DNA from: an uncultured bacterium
GTDB taxonomy: Bacteria; Acidobacteriota; Thermoanaerobaculia; Thermoanaerobaculales; Thermoanaerobaculaceae
Length of the DNA stretch: 64,000 bases
Direction: 5' to 3'
Assembly (NCBI GenBank): GCA_937924755.1
Contig: CALEVZ010000028.1
Coordinates: 1-64,000, forward strand
Below are positions 17,000 through 24,745 of this stretch, piece after piece. The notes under the pieces are model-generated. The model searched no databases. It saw nothing but the letters and a program-made list of their open reading frames with translations, and was not told the origin of the DNA. Position numbers and translations under genes: made by a program. Every line of letters begins with the position of its first letter. The first letter of the stretch is position 1.

Positions 17000-18382
17000 A
17001 TGACCCACCTCACACGGCACGACGCCCCCCTGGCGGTGCAGCCCACCGACGGGTTGACCTACAACCCCAACCAGCCCCTGTACTGGGACGAGGCGGCGCT
17101 GCAGAAGGAGCTCGACCGCAGCTTCGAGCTGTGTCACTCCTGCCGCATGTGCTTCAAGTATTGCCAATCCTTCCCCACCCTGTTTGCGGCGGTGGACCGC
17201 TACGGGGACGTGCGCGCCCTGCCGGCCGCGGTGACCCGCCAGGTGGTGGATGAGTGCTGCCAGTGCAAATTGTGCTACACCCAGTGCCCCTACACCGACA
17301 AGGAAGGGCACGAGTTCCGCCTGGACTTCCCGCGCTTGCTGCAACGCGCCAAGGCGGTGTGGCGGCGGCGGGAGGGGATCCCCTGGCGCGACCGACTGCT
17401 GGCCGACCCTGACCGCCTCGGTCGGATGGGTTGCCGAACCGCCGCTCTGACCAACTGGGCCAACCGGTTGCGGCCGGCTCGGGTGGTGATGGAAGCGGTG
17501 GGCGGCATCCACCGGGACAAGCTGCTGCCCACCTTTGCCGCCACGACCTTTGCCGAGCACTTTCGCAGCCTCACCGGGGGGGCCGAGGAAACCCCCGACG
17601 GCGACCACAAGGTGGTTCTCTTCGCCACCTGCTTCGTCACCTACAACAACCCCGGTATCGGCCGGGCAGCGTTGGAGGTGTTGCGTCACAACCGCTGTCG
17701 AGTGGCCTGTCCGCAGGTGAGCTGCTGCGGCATGCCGGCGCTGGACGCTGGGGACGTGGCCCTGGCCCAGGCCAAGGCCCGCTGCAACGTGCGGTCGCTG
17801 TTGCCCTGGGTGCGGCAGGGGTACCGCATCGCCGTGGTCAATCCCACCTGCTCCTTGATGATGCGGGAGGAATACCCTCTCCTGCTGGACGACCCTGCCG
17901 ACCCCGAGCTTGCCGCCGCCGCGAGCGAGGTGGCGCAGGCGGTGCGCGACCTCTCGGAGTATCTGTGGGAGCTCAAACAGGCCGGGTTGTTCGCCGAGGA
18001 CTTCAAGAGCTCCCCCGGCGGGACCTTGGCCTACCACGCCCCCTGCCACCTGCGCATGCAGAACATCGGCTTTCGCGGTCGCGACCTGCTGCGCCGCATC
18101 CCCGCCGTCAAGCCCCGGGCGGTCACCGAGTGCTGCGGCCACGACGGCACCTGGGCCATGAAGAAGGAATACTTCCCCCTCGCCCTCCGGCAGGGGGAAA
18201 AGGCTTTCGCGGGAATGCGCGAGGCGCAAGCGGAGGTATGGGTCAGCGACTGTCCCCTGGCGGCCATCCAGTTCCGCCAGGCCTGCGGGGTGGAGGTGTT
18301 GCACCCGGTGGAGGTGCTGGCCCGCGCCTATCGAAGCGACGGCTTTTCCACCCCCGTTCAACCCCCCGAGAAGACCAGCTGA
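17000..18382 (+). CDS. Fe-S oxidoreductase with two [4Fe-4S] and two CCG domains (HdrD/GlpC-like)
   Basis: A 460-residue protein. Two ferredoxin-type cluster motifs lie near the N-terminus (CHSCRMCFKYCQSFP and CCQCKLCYTQCPYTD). Two CCG domains follow (CPQVSCCGMPALDAGD in the middle and TECCGHDGTWAMKKEYFPLA near the C-terminus), as in heterodisulphide-reductase subunit D and anaerobic GlpC. It probably passes electrons from a reductant to its partner; as the gene between rubrerythrin and DUF3501 it is the obvious candidate reductant for this rubrerythrin, which lacks a rubredoxin domain. No catalytic substrate is known. Confidence 0.85.
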   Translation: MTHLTRHDAPLAVQPTDGLTYNPNQPLYWDEAALQKELDRSFELCHSCRMCFKYCQSFPTLFAAVDRYGDVRALPAAVTRQVVDECCQCKLCYTQCPYTDKEGHEFRLDFPRLLQRAKAVWRRREGIPWRDRLLADPDRLGRMGCRTAALTNWANRLRPARVVMEAVGGIHRDKLLPTFAATTFAEHFRSLTGGAEETPDGDHKVVLFATCFVTYNNPGIGRAALEVLRHNRCRVACPQVSCCGMPALDAGDVALAQAKARCNVRSLLPWVRQGYRIAVVNPTCSLMMREEYPLLLDDPADPELAAAASEVAQAVRDLSEYLWELKQAGLFAEDFKSSPGGTLAYHAPCHLRMQNIGFRGRDLLRRIPAVKPRAVTECCGHDGTWAMKKEYFPLALRQGEKAFAGMREAQAEVWVSDCPLAAIQFRQACGVEVLHPVEVLARAYRSDGFSTPVQPPEKTS

Positions 18383-18406
18383 GCCGCCACTATACAGGGA
18401 GCTGAT

Positions 18407-18988
18407 ATGGAGCCGATCCGCCGCGAGGAGATCCTGCCCGGTCCGGAGTACGAGAGGCAGCGTCCGGAACTGCGCCGCCGTATCATGGCCCTGAAGGCCC
18501 GGCGCCGCCTCCCGCTGGGGGAGCACGCCACTCTGCACTTCGAAAACCGCGAGACCATGTGGTATCAGGTGCACGAGATGCTGCGGGCGGAGGGGAGCTG
18601 GACTCGCCCGGGGGCGATCGAGGCGGAGCTCGCCGCCTACAACCCCCTCGTCCCGGCGCGCCGGGAGCTTTCCGCCACCCTGATGATCGAGTACGAGGAT
18701 CCTGCCCAGCGCGCGGCCAAGCTGGCCGAGCTGGTGGGGATCGAGGCGTGCCTGCGGATGCACATCGGTGACACCCAGCCGGTGGTGGCCGTCTTCGACG
18801 CGGCGCAGGCCTCCCCCACCCGCATCTCGTCGGTGCAGTACGTGAAGTTTCCCCTAAGTAAGGAGCAGGTGGAGTTGCTGCGCCGGGAAGGCACGGTGGT
18901 GAAACTGGTGCTCGATCACCCCGCCCTGCAGGCGCAAGCGGTGATGGGAGAGGAGACGCGGCGAGAGTTGGCGAGCGACCTCCAGTGA
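18407..18988 (+). CDS. DUF3501 family protein
   Basis: A 193-residue soluble protein of the DUF3501 family: EPIRREEILPGPEYERQRPE at the start, HLENRETMWYQ-like HFENRETMWYQVHEMLRAEG, NPLVPARRELSATLMIEY and a C-terminal YVKFPLSKEQVELLR. The function is unknown. It is consistently found directly after rubrerythrin and the CCG Fe-S protein, as here, implying a shared role in peroxide defence. GGGAGCTGAT lies before the ATG. A 9-bp hairpin (18992-19000/19007-19015) follows the stop. Confidence 0.88.
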   Translation: MEPIRREEILPGPEYERQRPELRRRIMALKARRRLPLGEHATLHFENRETMWYQVHEMLRAEGSWTRPGAIEAELAAYNPLVPARRELSATLMIEYEDPAQRAAKLAELVGIEACLRMHIGDTQPVVAVFDAAQASPTRISSVQYVKFPLSKEQVELLRREGTVVKLVLDHPALQAQAVMGEETRRELASDLQ

Positions 18989-18991
18989 TCG

Positions 18992-19015
18992 GGGGGGCGG
19001 ATCGCCCCGCCCCCC
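18992..19015 (+). terminator. Hairpin after the rubrerythrin operon
   Basis: Inverted repeat GGGGGGCGG/CCGCCCCCC with a 6-base loop immediately after the DUF3501 stop. No T-run follows, so it would need Rho or act only as an mRNA end-stabiliser; position and stem strength make it the likely operon end. Confidence 0.45.
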
Positions 19016-19070
19016 GCCAACGCCGTCACCGGAACAACCGTCGCCGCGCTGGCCCCCTACCCCCGTCGCC

Positions 19071-20360
19071 CTAGCAGCATCCCCCCGCCAGGGCGCCCAT
19101 CCCAGCCCTGATGAAACCGAAGCACACCGAGGTCGGGTTGACGGTCATGCCCGCCATCATCCGGCCCGAGGGCGCCCCCAGGCCAGCGATGATGCCATCC
19201 GCTGCCGACCCGTGATCCCCTTTGGAGCCGTCTTTCAGGAACAGGCGAACCTGAGCGTAGCTAACCTTTGGCCAGATCTCCGCCCCCGGCAGCGACCGGT
19301 GGTAGTGCAGCAACTCGTACCGGTTGGGGGCAGCATTGTCCGGCGGGGGACCGCAGTTCCAGTGCGACTTGCGCTGAGCCGAAGGCAAAATAACGTCCAG
19401 GTTCGCCCAGCCCGCCACACTCACGCCCGTCGCCTGGAACTGCAAAAACCCGAAGGGAAAGCCCACGGCGGGCGGCCCAGTGGCGGGCGAGGGGTTACCC
19501 ACTGCAGCCACGCCGGCCAGCTGCGCCGGGGTGTAGGAGTACCGTATTGCCCCGAGCGTCGGTTCGCTCGGTCAGGCGATCCAGCTTGCCGTACGTGAGC
19601 GTCGACGCGCCGACCGGCTCGGTGACCGTGACCACGAGGCCCGCGACGCTGTAGGCGTAGGGGACGGAGACCGGGCTTCCTCCCGGCAGCGTAAGACGGC
19701 TGAGACGGCCTCCCGCAAGGATGGTGTGTTTCGCTCGCCGTCAATCACCCGGAGGAGGCGGCCGTTGGCGCCGTAGACCTGGGTGATGGCGTTGCCCGAG
19801 GGGGGCGCCACCACCACCTGCCGCCGACCGCCGTTCAGCGCGGCGGAGCCGAAGGTGCTGACCTGCCCGGCCGCATCGGTCTGGGGGGCCACCCGTCGCG
19901 GTCCGTCGTACGCGGTCGAAAGCACCACTGTGCCCCGCCGGGCGCGCTCGGAAAGCAGCCGGTGCTGGGCGTCGTCGGTGAACGCCCAGGCATGGCCGCG
20001 GGCGTCGCTGATACCGGTGAGGTTGCCGGCACCGTCGCAGGCGAACTGCACGGTGGGGTTAACGAGGCGGGTGTGATGCTGGCGATGCGCCCACCGCTCC
20101 AGGTGAGGTCGATCTCCCCCCCCCGGCGTTGGTGATGCGGTCGGGCCGGGTTGAGTGCGTCGATGCTGTAGTTGCGAGGGTTGGTGATCCTTTCCAGGCG
20201 TCCTCGGGCGTCGAACAGCCGCTGCGTCTGCTCGGGGGACGCATAGGTCCACCCGGAGGGCGAGCGGTCGGCGAGGGTCCCGGTCGAATCGCAACGGAGA
20301 CCAGCGCGCACTCCAGCGCGGCCTTGAAACTCGCCCGTGAACTCAACTCCCACTGCCTTG
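19071..20360 (-). pseudogene. Decayed RHS-repeat protein with a choice-of-anchor-U-like end
   Basis: On minus, RHS/YD-type repeats appear in at least three alternating frames: QRLFDARGRLERITNPRNYS, CDGAGNLTGISDARGHAWAF, YGANGRLLRVIDGERN and GKLDRLTERTDARGNTVLLH. The longest clean stretch is about 20070-19740. The last part (19511-19071) is one frame, GFPFGFLQFQATGVSVAGWA, then RYELLHYHRSLPGAEIW and VRLFLKDGSKGDHGSAADGI. This resembles the C-terminal choice-of-anchor U domain of secreted proteins. The gene has no intact start and several frameshifts, so it is a relic of a large surface or toxin-delivery protein. Confidence 0.75.
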
Positions 20361-20494
20361 CGAGCATCATCCTAGGCAACTTCACCTACCTGGCCGCGGG
20401 CGCGCAGCGGCAGGCGTCCCCCCGCGAGATTTTCCTGGACGCCCCCGAGCTGGGCGACGCACCGCCCGCGCCTGCGCCGGAGGTCTCGCCAAGG

Positions 20495-22093
20495 TCAGCC
20501 GTCGCCTTTGCCGGCCGCGTCGCGCCAGGCGCGCGGCACCACCGCGTCGCACTCGGCGAGCAGCTCCTCCACGTCCCGGGAACGGTCCAGGACCACCTTC
20601 TCGGTGCCGCGGAACTCCTCCGGCGGCTCGAAGACCGCCAGCTGCGCTTCATAAATCTCGGGGCGGCCGTCGGACACCGAAGAGGTCCTTGCTGCCCGCC
20701 GACGCAGACGCTCCCGGATCACTTCGTCACTGGTGCGACACTCTAGCAGCAGGAAGGGCACCCCGGCGCGATGGGCCGCCTCCACGGCCCAGCGGCGGTG
20801 CTGGCGGGTGATGAAGCTGGCATCGAGAATAGCCGAGTGCCCCTGGGCCAGCAACCGTTCCGCCCGCTCCATCATCGCCCAGTAGGTCCGCTCCGTCACA
20901 CTCGGGGCATACTCCCCCTCCCCGAAGGGCACGTGGCACCGCTGCTGCGGGTCCAATCCCAAGAGCTCCTTGCGCACCACATCGGAGCGCACCACCTCGA
21001 CGGCATATCGCTCCCCCAGGCGGCGGGCCAGGGTGCTCTTGCCGGAGCCGGCCAGACCACAGGTGACGATGAGTCGCCGCGGGTTGAAGGCGTGGGCGTA
21101 CTCCAGGGCCAGCTCGTAGTAGCGGCGCGCCACCTCCGCCAGTCGCCCGCGCCGGGCCTCCTCCTCCGCCTGATCCTCCCACTGGAAAGAGTGCACCTTG
21201 GCCCGCACGAAGGCGCGGTAGGCCTTGAAAAACTCCAGAAGCTGCAGTAACTCGCCATCGCCCGAAGCTTCCACGTAGGCGTCCACGAAGGCCCTGGCAA
21301 AGGGGGCATGGCCGTGGAATTCCAGGTCCATGGCTAGAAACGCCACCTCCTCGGCCACGTCCAGGATGCGGAAGCGCTCGTTGAACTCAATGCAGTCGAA
21401 CAGGCACGGCGGCTCGGTGGCGCAGATGGAGTCCAGGTGCAAATCGCCGTGACCGTCAACGATCCGCCCCTCCCTCACCCGGCGAGCGAAGAGCTCGCGG
21501 TGGCGCTTGAGGAAGAGCTCGGTGGAGGTGCGCAGGAAGGCGTGAACCGCAGGCGTGACCAGTTGCCCCACGTACCGCTCGGTCTGGGTGAAGTTCTCTT
21601 CGCAGTTGTGCCTCACCCCGGCCAGGCCTTTCAGAGCTCCGGCGTGCTCGTCCAGACGAGCCCGGGCATGAAAGTCGGCGAGGGTGCGCGCCAGCTTCGC
21701 AAACAGCTCGGCCCTCCCCTCCCCCCGCGCCAGGACCTGGCGGAGCATGCGCTCGGCGGGTAGACGGCGCATCTTCACCAGCACCTCCACGACCTCCCCC
21801 TGCCCTCCCAGGTAGAGCTCCTCCCCCCGCTGGCGGACCTCCTCCACCCCCAGGTACACCCCCGGGCAGAGGCGAGAGTTAAGCTGCACCTCTTGCTCGC
21901 ACATCAGCCGGCGAAGCTTGAGCGTGGTGTAGTCGAGAAATCCGAAGTCCACTGGCTTCTTAAGTTTGTAGACGAACTCATCGGTGAGAAAGAGCCAGGA
22001 GATGTGGGTCTGCAGCACCTGAACGCTGCCGGTGGGGTGGGGGTAGAAGGTCGGATCGGACAGCCGCTCCACGAGCTTGGCGGTAAGGGTCAT
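20495..22093 (-). CDS. Bifunctional aminoglycoside-phosphotransferase-like / P-loop ATPase protein
   Basis: A 532-residue two-domain protein. Residues 1-330 are an APH/choline-kinase-like fold: QTHISWLFLTDEFVYKLKKP with the ATP-binding Lys, then the catalytic loop RIVDGHGDLHLDSICATEPP and LFDCIEFNERFRILDVAEEV. Residues about 345-530 are a P-loop kinase of the AAA_33/zeta-toxin type with Walker A CGLAGSGKSTLARRLGE and a region containing RSDVVRKELLGL. The same fusion is widespread and generally annotated as bifunctional APH/ATP-binding protein; its physiological substrate is unknown and antibiotic resistance should not be inferred. It is the last gene of the fabL-GDPD group. Confidence 0.85.
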   Translation of the reverse strand: MTLTAKLVERLSDPTFYPHPTGSVQVLQTHISWLFLTDEFVYKLKKPVDFGFLDYTTLKLRRLMCEQEVQLNSRLCPGVYLGVEEVRQRGEELYLGGQGEVVEVLVKMRRLPAERMLRQVLARGEGRAELFAKLARTLADFHARARLDEHAGALKGLAGVRHNCEENFTQTERYVGQLVTPAVHAFLRTSTELFLKRHRELFARRVREGRIVDGHGDLHLDSICATEPPCLFDCIEFNERFRILDVAEEVAFLAMDLEFHGHAPFARAFVDAYVEASGDGELLQLLEFFKAYRAFVRAKVHSFQWEDQAEEEARRGRLAEVARRYYELALEYAHAFNPRRLIVTCGLAGSGKSTLARRLGERYAVEVVRSDVVRKELLGLDPQQRCHVPFGEGEYAPSVTERTYWAMMERAERLLAQGHSAILDASFITRQHRRWAVEAAHRAGVPFLLLECRTSDEVIRERLRRRAARTSSVSDGRPEIYEAQLAVFEPPEEFRGTEKVVLDRSRDVEELLAECDAVVPRAWRDAAGKGDG

Positions 22094-22155
22094 GCGTCGG
22101 CTCCCGCGAAATTATAGGGAAGAACCCCCCCCGGCCCGCGCCTCCCCGTAGGCCG

Positions 22156-22626
22156 TCAGGATCGGCCCCTCGACCTCCCGGCGGGGGTTCCCTTCCTGCC
22201 GGCGCTGCCGAGGGCCAGTTCGAGCAGCTCGGGCAAGCGCGGAAAGAAGGCCGAACGGGGCAGGGCCACCGCCCCCACGGCCCGCGCCGCCGCCAGCGCG
22301 GGTCCCTCCACATGAGGGCCGAAGGCCAGCACCACCACCCCCGCCCGGCACAGCGGCGCCAGGCGAGTGGCGGCGGCCTCTCCCAGCTCGCCGAGATCCA
22401 CCACCAGCACCCCACATCCCGCGTGCTCTACCTCCTCCGGCTGGCGCACCGCCACCGGCACGGCGCCGGCACCCTTGACAGCCGCTTCCACCGGCACGAA
22501 GAGAAAGAGGTTGGGCACGCAAATGGCGACGTGACGGGGGTGGTGGCGCGAGCGAGCCGTTCCACCCGGCACTGCCGCCGAGGGCTCGTCCCGCCGTCTT
22601 CTAGCCACGCAACGCCTCCACGGCAC
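22156..22626 (-). CDS. Small receiver-like protein of unknown function
   Basis: About 156 residues starting at a GTG that overlaps the end of the GDPD gene by 26 bases. After a basic, likely disordered N-terminus come alternating strands and helices: HVAICVPNLFLFVPVEAAVK, GVLVVDLGELGEAAATRLAP and AGVVVLAFGPHVEGPALAAA, then AVALPRSAFFPRLPELLELA. This resembles a response-regulator receiver fold (a D at the end of strand 3 and a Lys/Arg-like strand-5 region), but the usual acidic pocket is incomplete. The exact start is uncertain. I do not recognise a named family. Confidence 0.5.
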   Translation of the reverse strand: MPWRRCVARRRRDEPSAAVPGGTARSRHHPRHVAICVPNLFLFVPVEAAVKGAGAVPVAVRQPEEVEHAGCGVLVVDLGELGEAAATRLAPLCRAGVVVLAFGPHVEGPALAAARAVGAVALPRSAFFPRLPELLELALGSAGRKGTPAGRSRGRS

Positions 22627-23272
22627 GGTCGGGGTGGTTGGTGGTAATGGAGGCCACCCCCATCCCGGCCAGCTCCACCATCCGCGCCCTTCGGTTCACC
22701 GTCCAGGGGTGCAGCGGCACCCCGTGCCCCAGCAGCCGCTCCACCAGGATGTGGTGGGGGGACAACTCCACCCCGGGCAAGGAATCCGCCGGCAGCTCGT
22801 CCACCACCCAGGAGCGGGACAACCGCGGGGCGAGGCCCTGGAATAAACCCAGGATGATGCGGGAGGACGAGAGAATGCGGGTGGTTGCCGAGCGCGGCTC
22901 CAGAAGGCGCAGCAAAGGTTCCGCCAGCCAAGTGAGGGAGGCGAAGGGCAAGGGCTTAACCTCGACGTACAACCAGGCCGCCCGGGGTATTAGATCGACC
23001 ACTGCGGCCAGAGTAGGGACTTTCGCGCTCCGGAGATCCGCCAGAGACCAGCTGGAGACCGGTCGCCCGCCGCGGCTGCGGTCGTGGTGGCACACCCACA
23101 CCCCCTCTGCCGACGGGCGCACGTCCACCTCCACTCCGTCGGCGCCGGTATCCAGGGCGGCTTGGATCCCTGCCAGAGAGTTGTCGGGGAAGCGGGCGGG
23201 AAAGCCCCGGTGCCCGATGATCAAGGGCCGGGGCTGGGGGTGCGCCGAGGTGCCGGCCTGGAACTCGACCAT
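22601..23272 (-). CDS. Glycerophosphodiester phosphodiesterase (GDPD)
   Basis: A 223-residue cytosolic GDPD-fold enzyme hydrolysing glycerophosphodiesters. Catalytic motifs are IIGHRGFPARFPDNSLAGI (HRG with the following E/N region), ADGVEVDVRPSAEGVWVCHH (metal-binding E and D, and catalytic H), YVEVKP and the C-terminal HPWTVNRRARM with TNHPD. The expected E in the first metal motif (usually PENT) is replaced by D in FPDNSLAG. No signal peptide is present. The ATG at 23272 lies 4 bases after the fabL stop; an ATG-less extension to 23302 overlaps fabL. Confidence 0.88.
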   Translation of the reverse strand: MVEFQAGTSAHPQPRPLIIGHRGFPARFPDNSLAGIQAALDTGADGVEVDVRPSAEGVWVCHHDRSRGGRPVSSWSLADLRSAKVPTLAAVVDLIPRAAWLYVEVKPLPFASLTWLAEPLLRLLEPRSATTRILSSSRIILGLFQGLAPRLSRSWVVDELPADSLPGVELSPHHILVERLLGHGVPLHPWTVNRRARMVELAGMGVASITTNHPDRAVEALRG

Positions 23273-23276
23273 GGAC

Positions 23277-24035
23277 TCAGGCGCGGATGGCGTACCCGCC
23301 ATCCACCAGGATGGTTTGCCCGTGAATCATGGAGGCGAACTCGGTGCATAGGAACACCACGGCGTTGGCCACGTCCTGGGGCGTGATAAGCCGCCCGGCC
23401 GGGGTGCGGCGGCGGGATTCCTCCAAGAGGTCGTCCCGGTTGGGAAAGTGCTTCAGCGCATCGGTATCCACCGTCCCGGCGGAGACGGCGTTGACCCGCA
23501 CCCCGCGGGGGGCCAGCTCGGCCGCCAGGTGCCGCACCATCGACTCCAGTGCCGCCTTGGAGGCCCCCACGAGGGTGTAGTTGGGGATGGCTCGCACCGC
23601 CCCGAGGGAGGACACCGCCACGATGATCTTTTCACCCGAGGACGGCAACTTGACGAAGTGCTGCGCCAGGGGCAACAGCGCCGCGGCGTTAATCTCCATG
23701 GTCCACTGAAAGTGGTGTAAGGTCAGCTCCTCGACGGGTTTGAGCACACCCGAGGCGGCGTTGGACACGAGGATGTCGAGACCTCCCCAGGCCTGCTCGA
23801 TTTCGCGAAACATTTCCGCCACGTGGGCGGGGTTGGCAACATTCCCCTTGACCACCAGACAGCGCGCGCCTCGTTTCTCAATCTCGCCGCGGACCTCTTC
23901 GGCGGCGGCGCGATGGCGAAAGAAGTTGATCGCCACGTCCACCTTGAAGTCCGCCAGGGAAAGGGCAATGGCTCGACCGATGCCGCGCGAGGCACCGGTC
24001 ACCAGGGCGCGCTTGCCGCGCAATCGCAAGTCCAT
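23277..24035 (-). CDS. fabL: Enoyl-ACP reductase, FabL type
   Basis: A 252-residue short-chain dehydrogenase-fold enzyme catalysing the last reduction of fatty-acid elongation. The N-terminal cofactor motif is TGASRGIGRAIALSLADF. NAASGVLKPVEELTLHHFQW, SSLGAVRAIPNYTLVGASKA and the diagnostic DTDALKHFPNRDDLLEESRR and GQTILVDGGYAI closely follow Bacillus FabL. The catalytic pair is Tyr-x6-Lys (YTLVGASK), the spacing of enoyl-ACP reductases rather than the Tyr-x3-Lys of ordinary SDRs. AAGGAGG precedes the ATG at 24035. Confidence 0.85.
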   Translation of the reverse strand: MDLRLRGKRALVTGASRGIGRAIALSLADFKVDVAINFFRHRAAAEEVRGEIEKRGARCLVVKGNVANPAHVAEMFREIEQAWGGLDILVSNAASGVLKPVEELTLHHFQWTMEINAAALLPLAQHFVKLPSSGEKIIVAVSSLGAVRAIPNYTLVGASKAALESMVRHLAAELAPRGVRVNAVSAGTVDTDALKHFPNRDDLLEESRRRTPAGRLITPQDVANAVVFLCTEFASMIHGQTILVDGGYAIRA

Positions 24036-24105
24036 ACCCGAAAATGCCTCCTTCCGCCCCACCATACCTTAGATCCCGTCTCATCGGCAATCCCTTGGCG
24101 GCTGG

Positions 24106-24114
24106 TGATATACT
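24106..24114 (+). promoter_or_regulatory. Extended -10 promoter of efp
   Basis: TGATATACT (TG at 24106-24107, TATACT at 24109-24114) forms an extended -10 element without a recognisable -35 box, about 40 bases before the efp ATG. The leader contains a C/G-rich hairpin and AGGAGG. Confidence 0.45.
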
Positions 24115-24154
24115 TCTTCATCCCCGCGCCGAGGCCGGGGAGGAGGTCGTCGTC

Positions 24155-24715
24155 ATGCAAGTGGTTGCCACCGATCTCAGGGCCGGCTACGTTATCGTCC
24201 ACAACGGCCAGTTACACCGCGTTTTGAGTGTGGTGCATGTCACCCCCGGAAACTGGCGTGGCATGGTCCAGACTAAGCTGCGCAACCTGAAGACCGGCAG
24301 TCAGCTGGAGCATCGTTTTCGGTCCGAGGATCGAGTCGAGAAGGCGACCTTCGACACCCAGGAAATGCAGTACCTCTACTCCGATTCTGCCGGTCACCAC
24401 TTCATGAACACCGAGACGTACGAGCAGATCACCCTTTCCGACGAAGTCCTCGGTAGCGCCCTGGAGTGGATGCTGCCCGATACGGTGATCACCGTGGACT
24501 TCTACGAGGGGCAGCCGGTGGCGCTGGAGCTGCCCAACAGCGTGGTGCTGCAGGTGGTGGAGACCGATCCGCCGCTCAAAGGTGCCACCGCCGCCGGGGG
24601 GTCCAAGCCGGCCAAGCTGGAAACCGGCGTGGTGGTGCAGGTGCCGCAGTTCATCGAGGCCGGGACCAGGATCGTGGTGGACACCCGCACCGGCGAGTAT
24701 CTCTCCCGCGCTTGA
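24155..24715 (+). CDS. efp: Translation elongation factor P
   Basis: A 186-residue EF-P, which relieves ribosome stalling at consecutive prolines. It has all three beta-barrel domains: KOW-like LRAGYVIVHNGQLHRVLSVV, the central domain ending MQYLYSDSAGHHFMNTETYE, and the S1/OB-like C-terminus GVVVQVPQFIEAGTRIVVDT. The loop that enters the peptidyl-transferase centre reads T-P-G-N-W-R35-G instead of the common P-G-K-G; the tip residue is thus Arg with a preceding Trp. AGGAGG precedes the ATG. Confidence 0.94.
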   Translation: MQVVATDLRAGYVIVHNGQLHRVLSVVHVTPGNWRGMVQTKLRNLKTGSQLEHRFRSEDRVEKATFDTQEMQYLYSDSAGHHFMNTETYEQITLSDEVLGSALEWMLPDTVITVDFYEGQPVALELPNSVVLQVVETDPPLKGATAAGGSKPAKLETGVVVQVPQFIEAGTRIVVDTRTGEYLSRA

Positions 24716-24745
24716 AACGCGCCTCGGCTGCCGGTCACCAGCCCT

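Noticed and set aside
16925-18763. A 612-codon minus-strand frame opposite the CCG Fe-S protein gene
   Set aside because: Antisense shadow: His/Gly/Leu-rich, no ribosome-binding site, and the plus-strand gene carries all the cysteine motifs.
20495-22093. Antibiotic-resistance phosphotransferase
   Set aside because: The APH fold is fused to a P-loop kinase in a widespread chromosomal family; no resistance function can be inferred.
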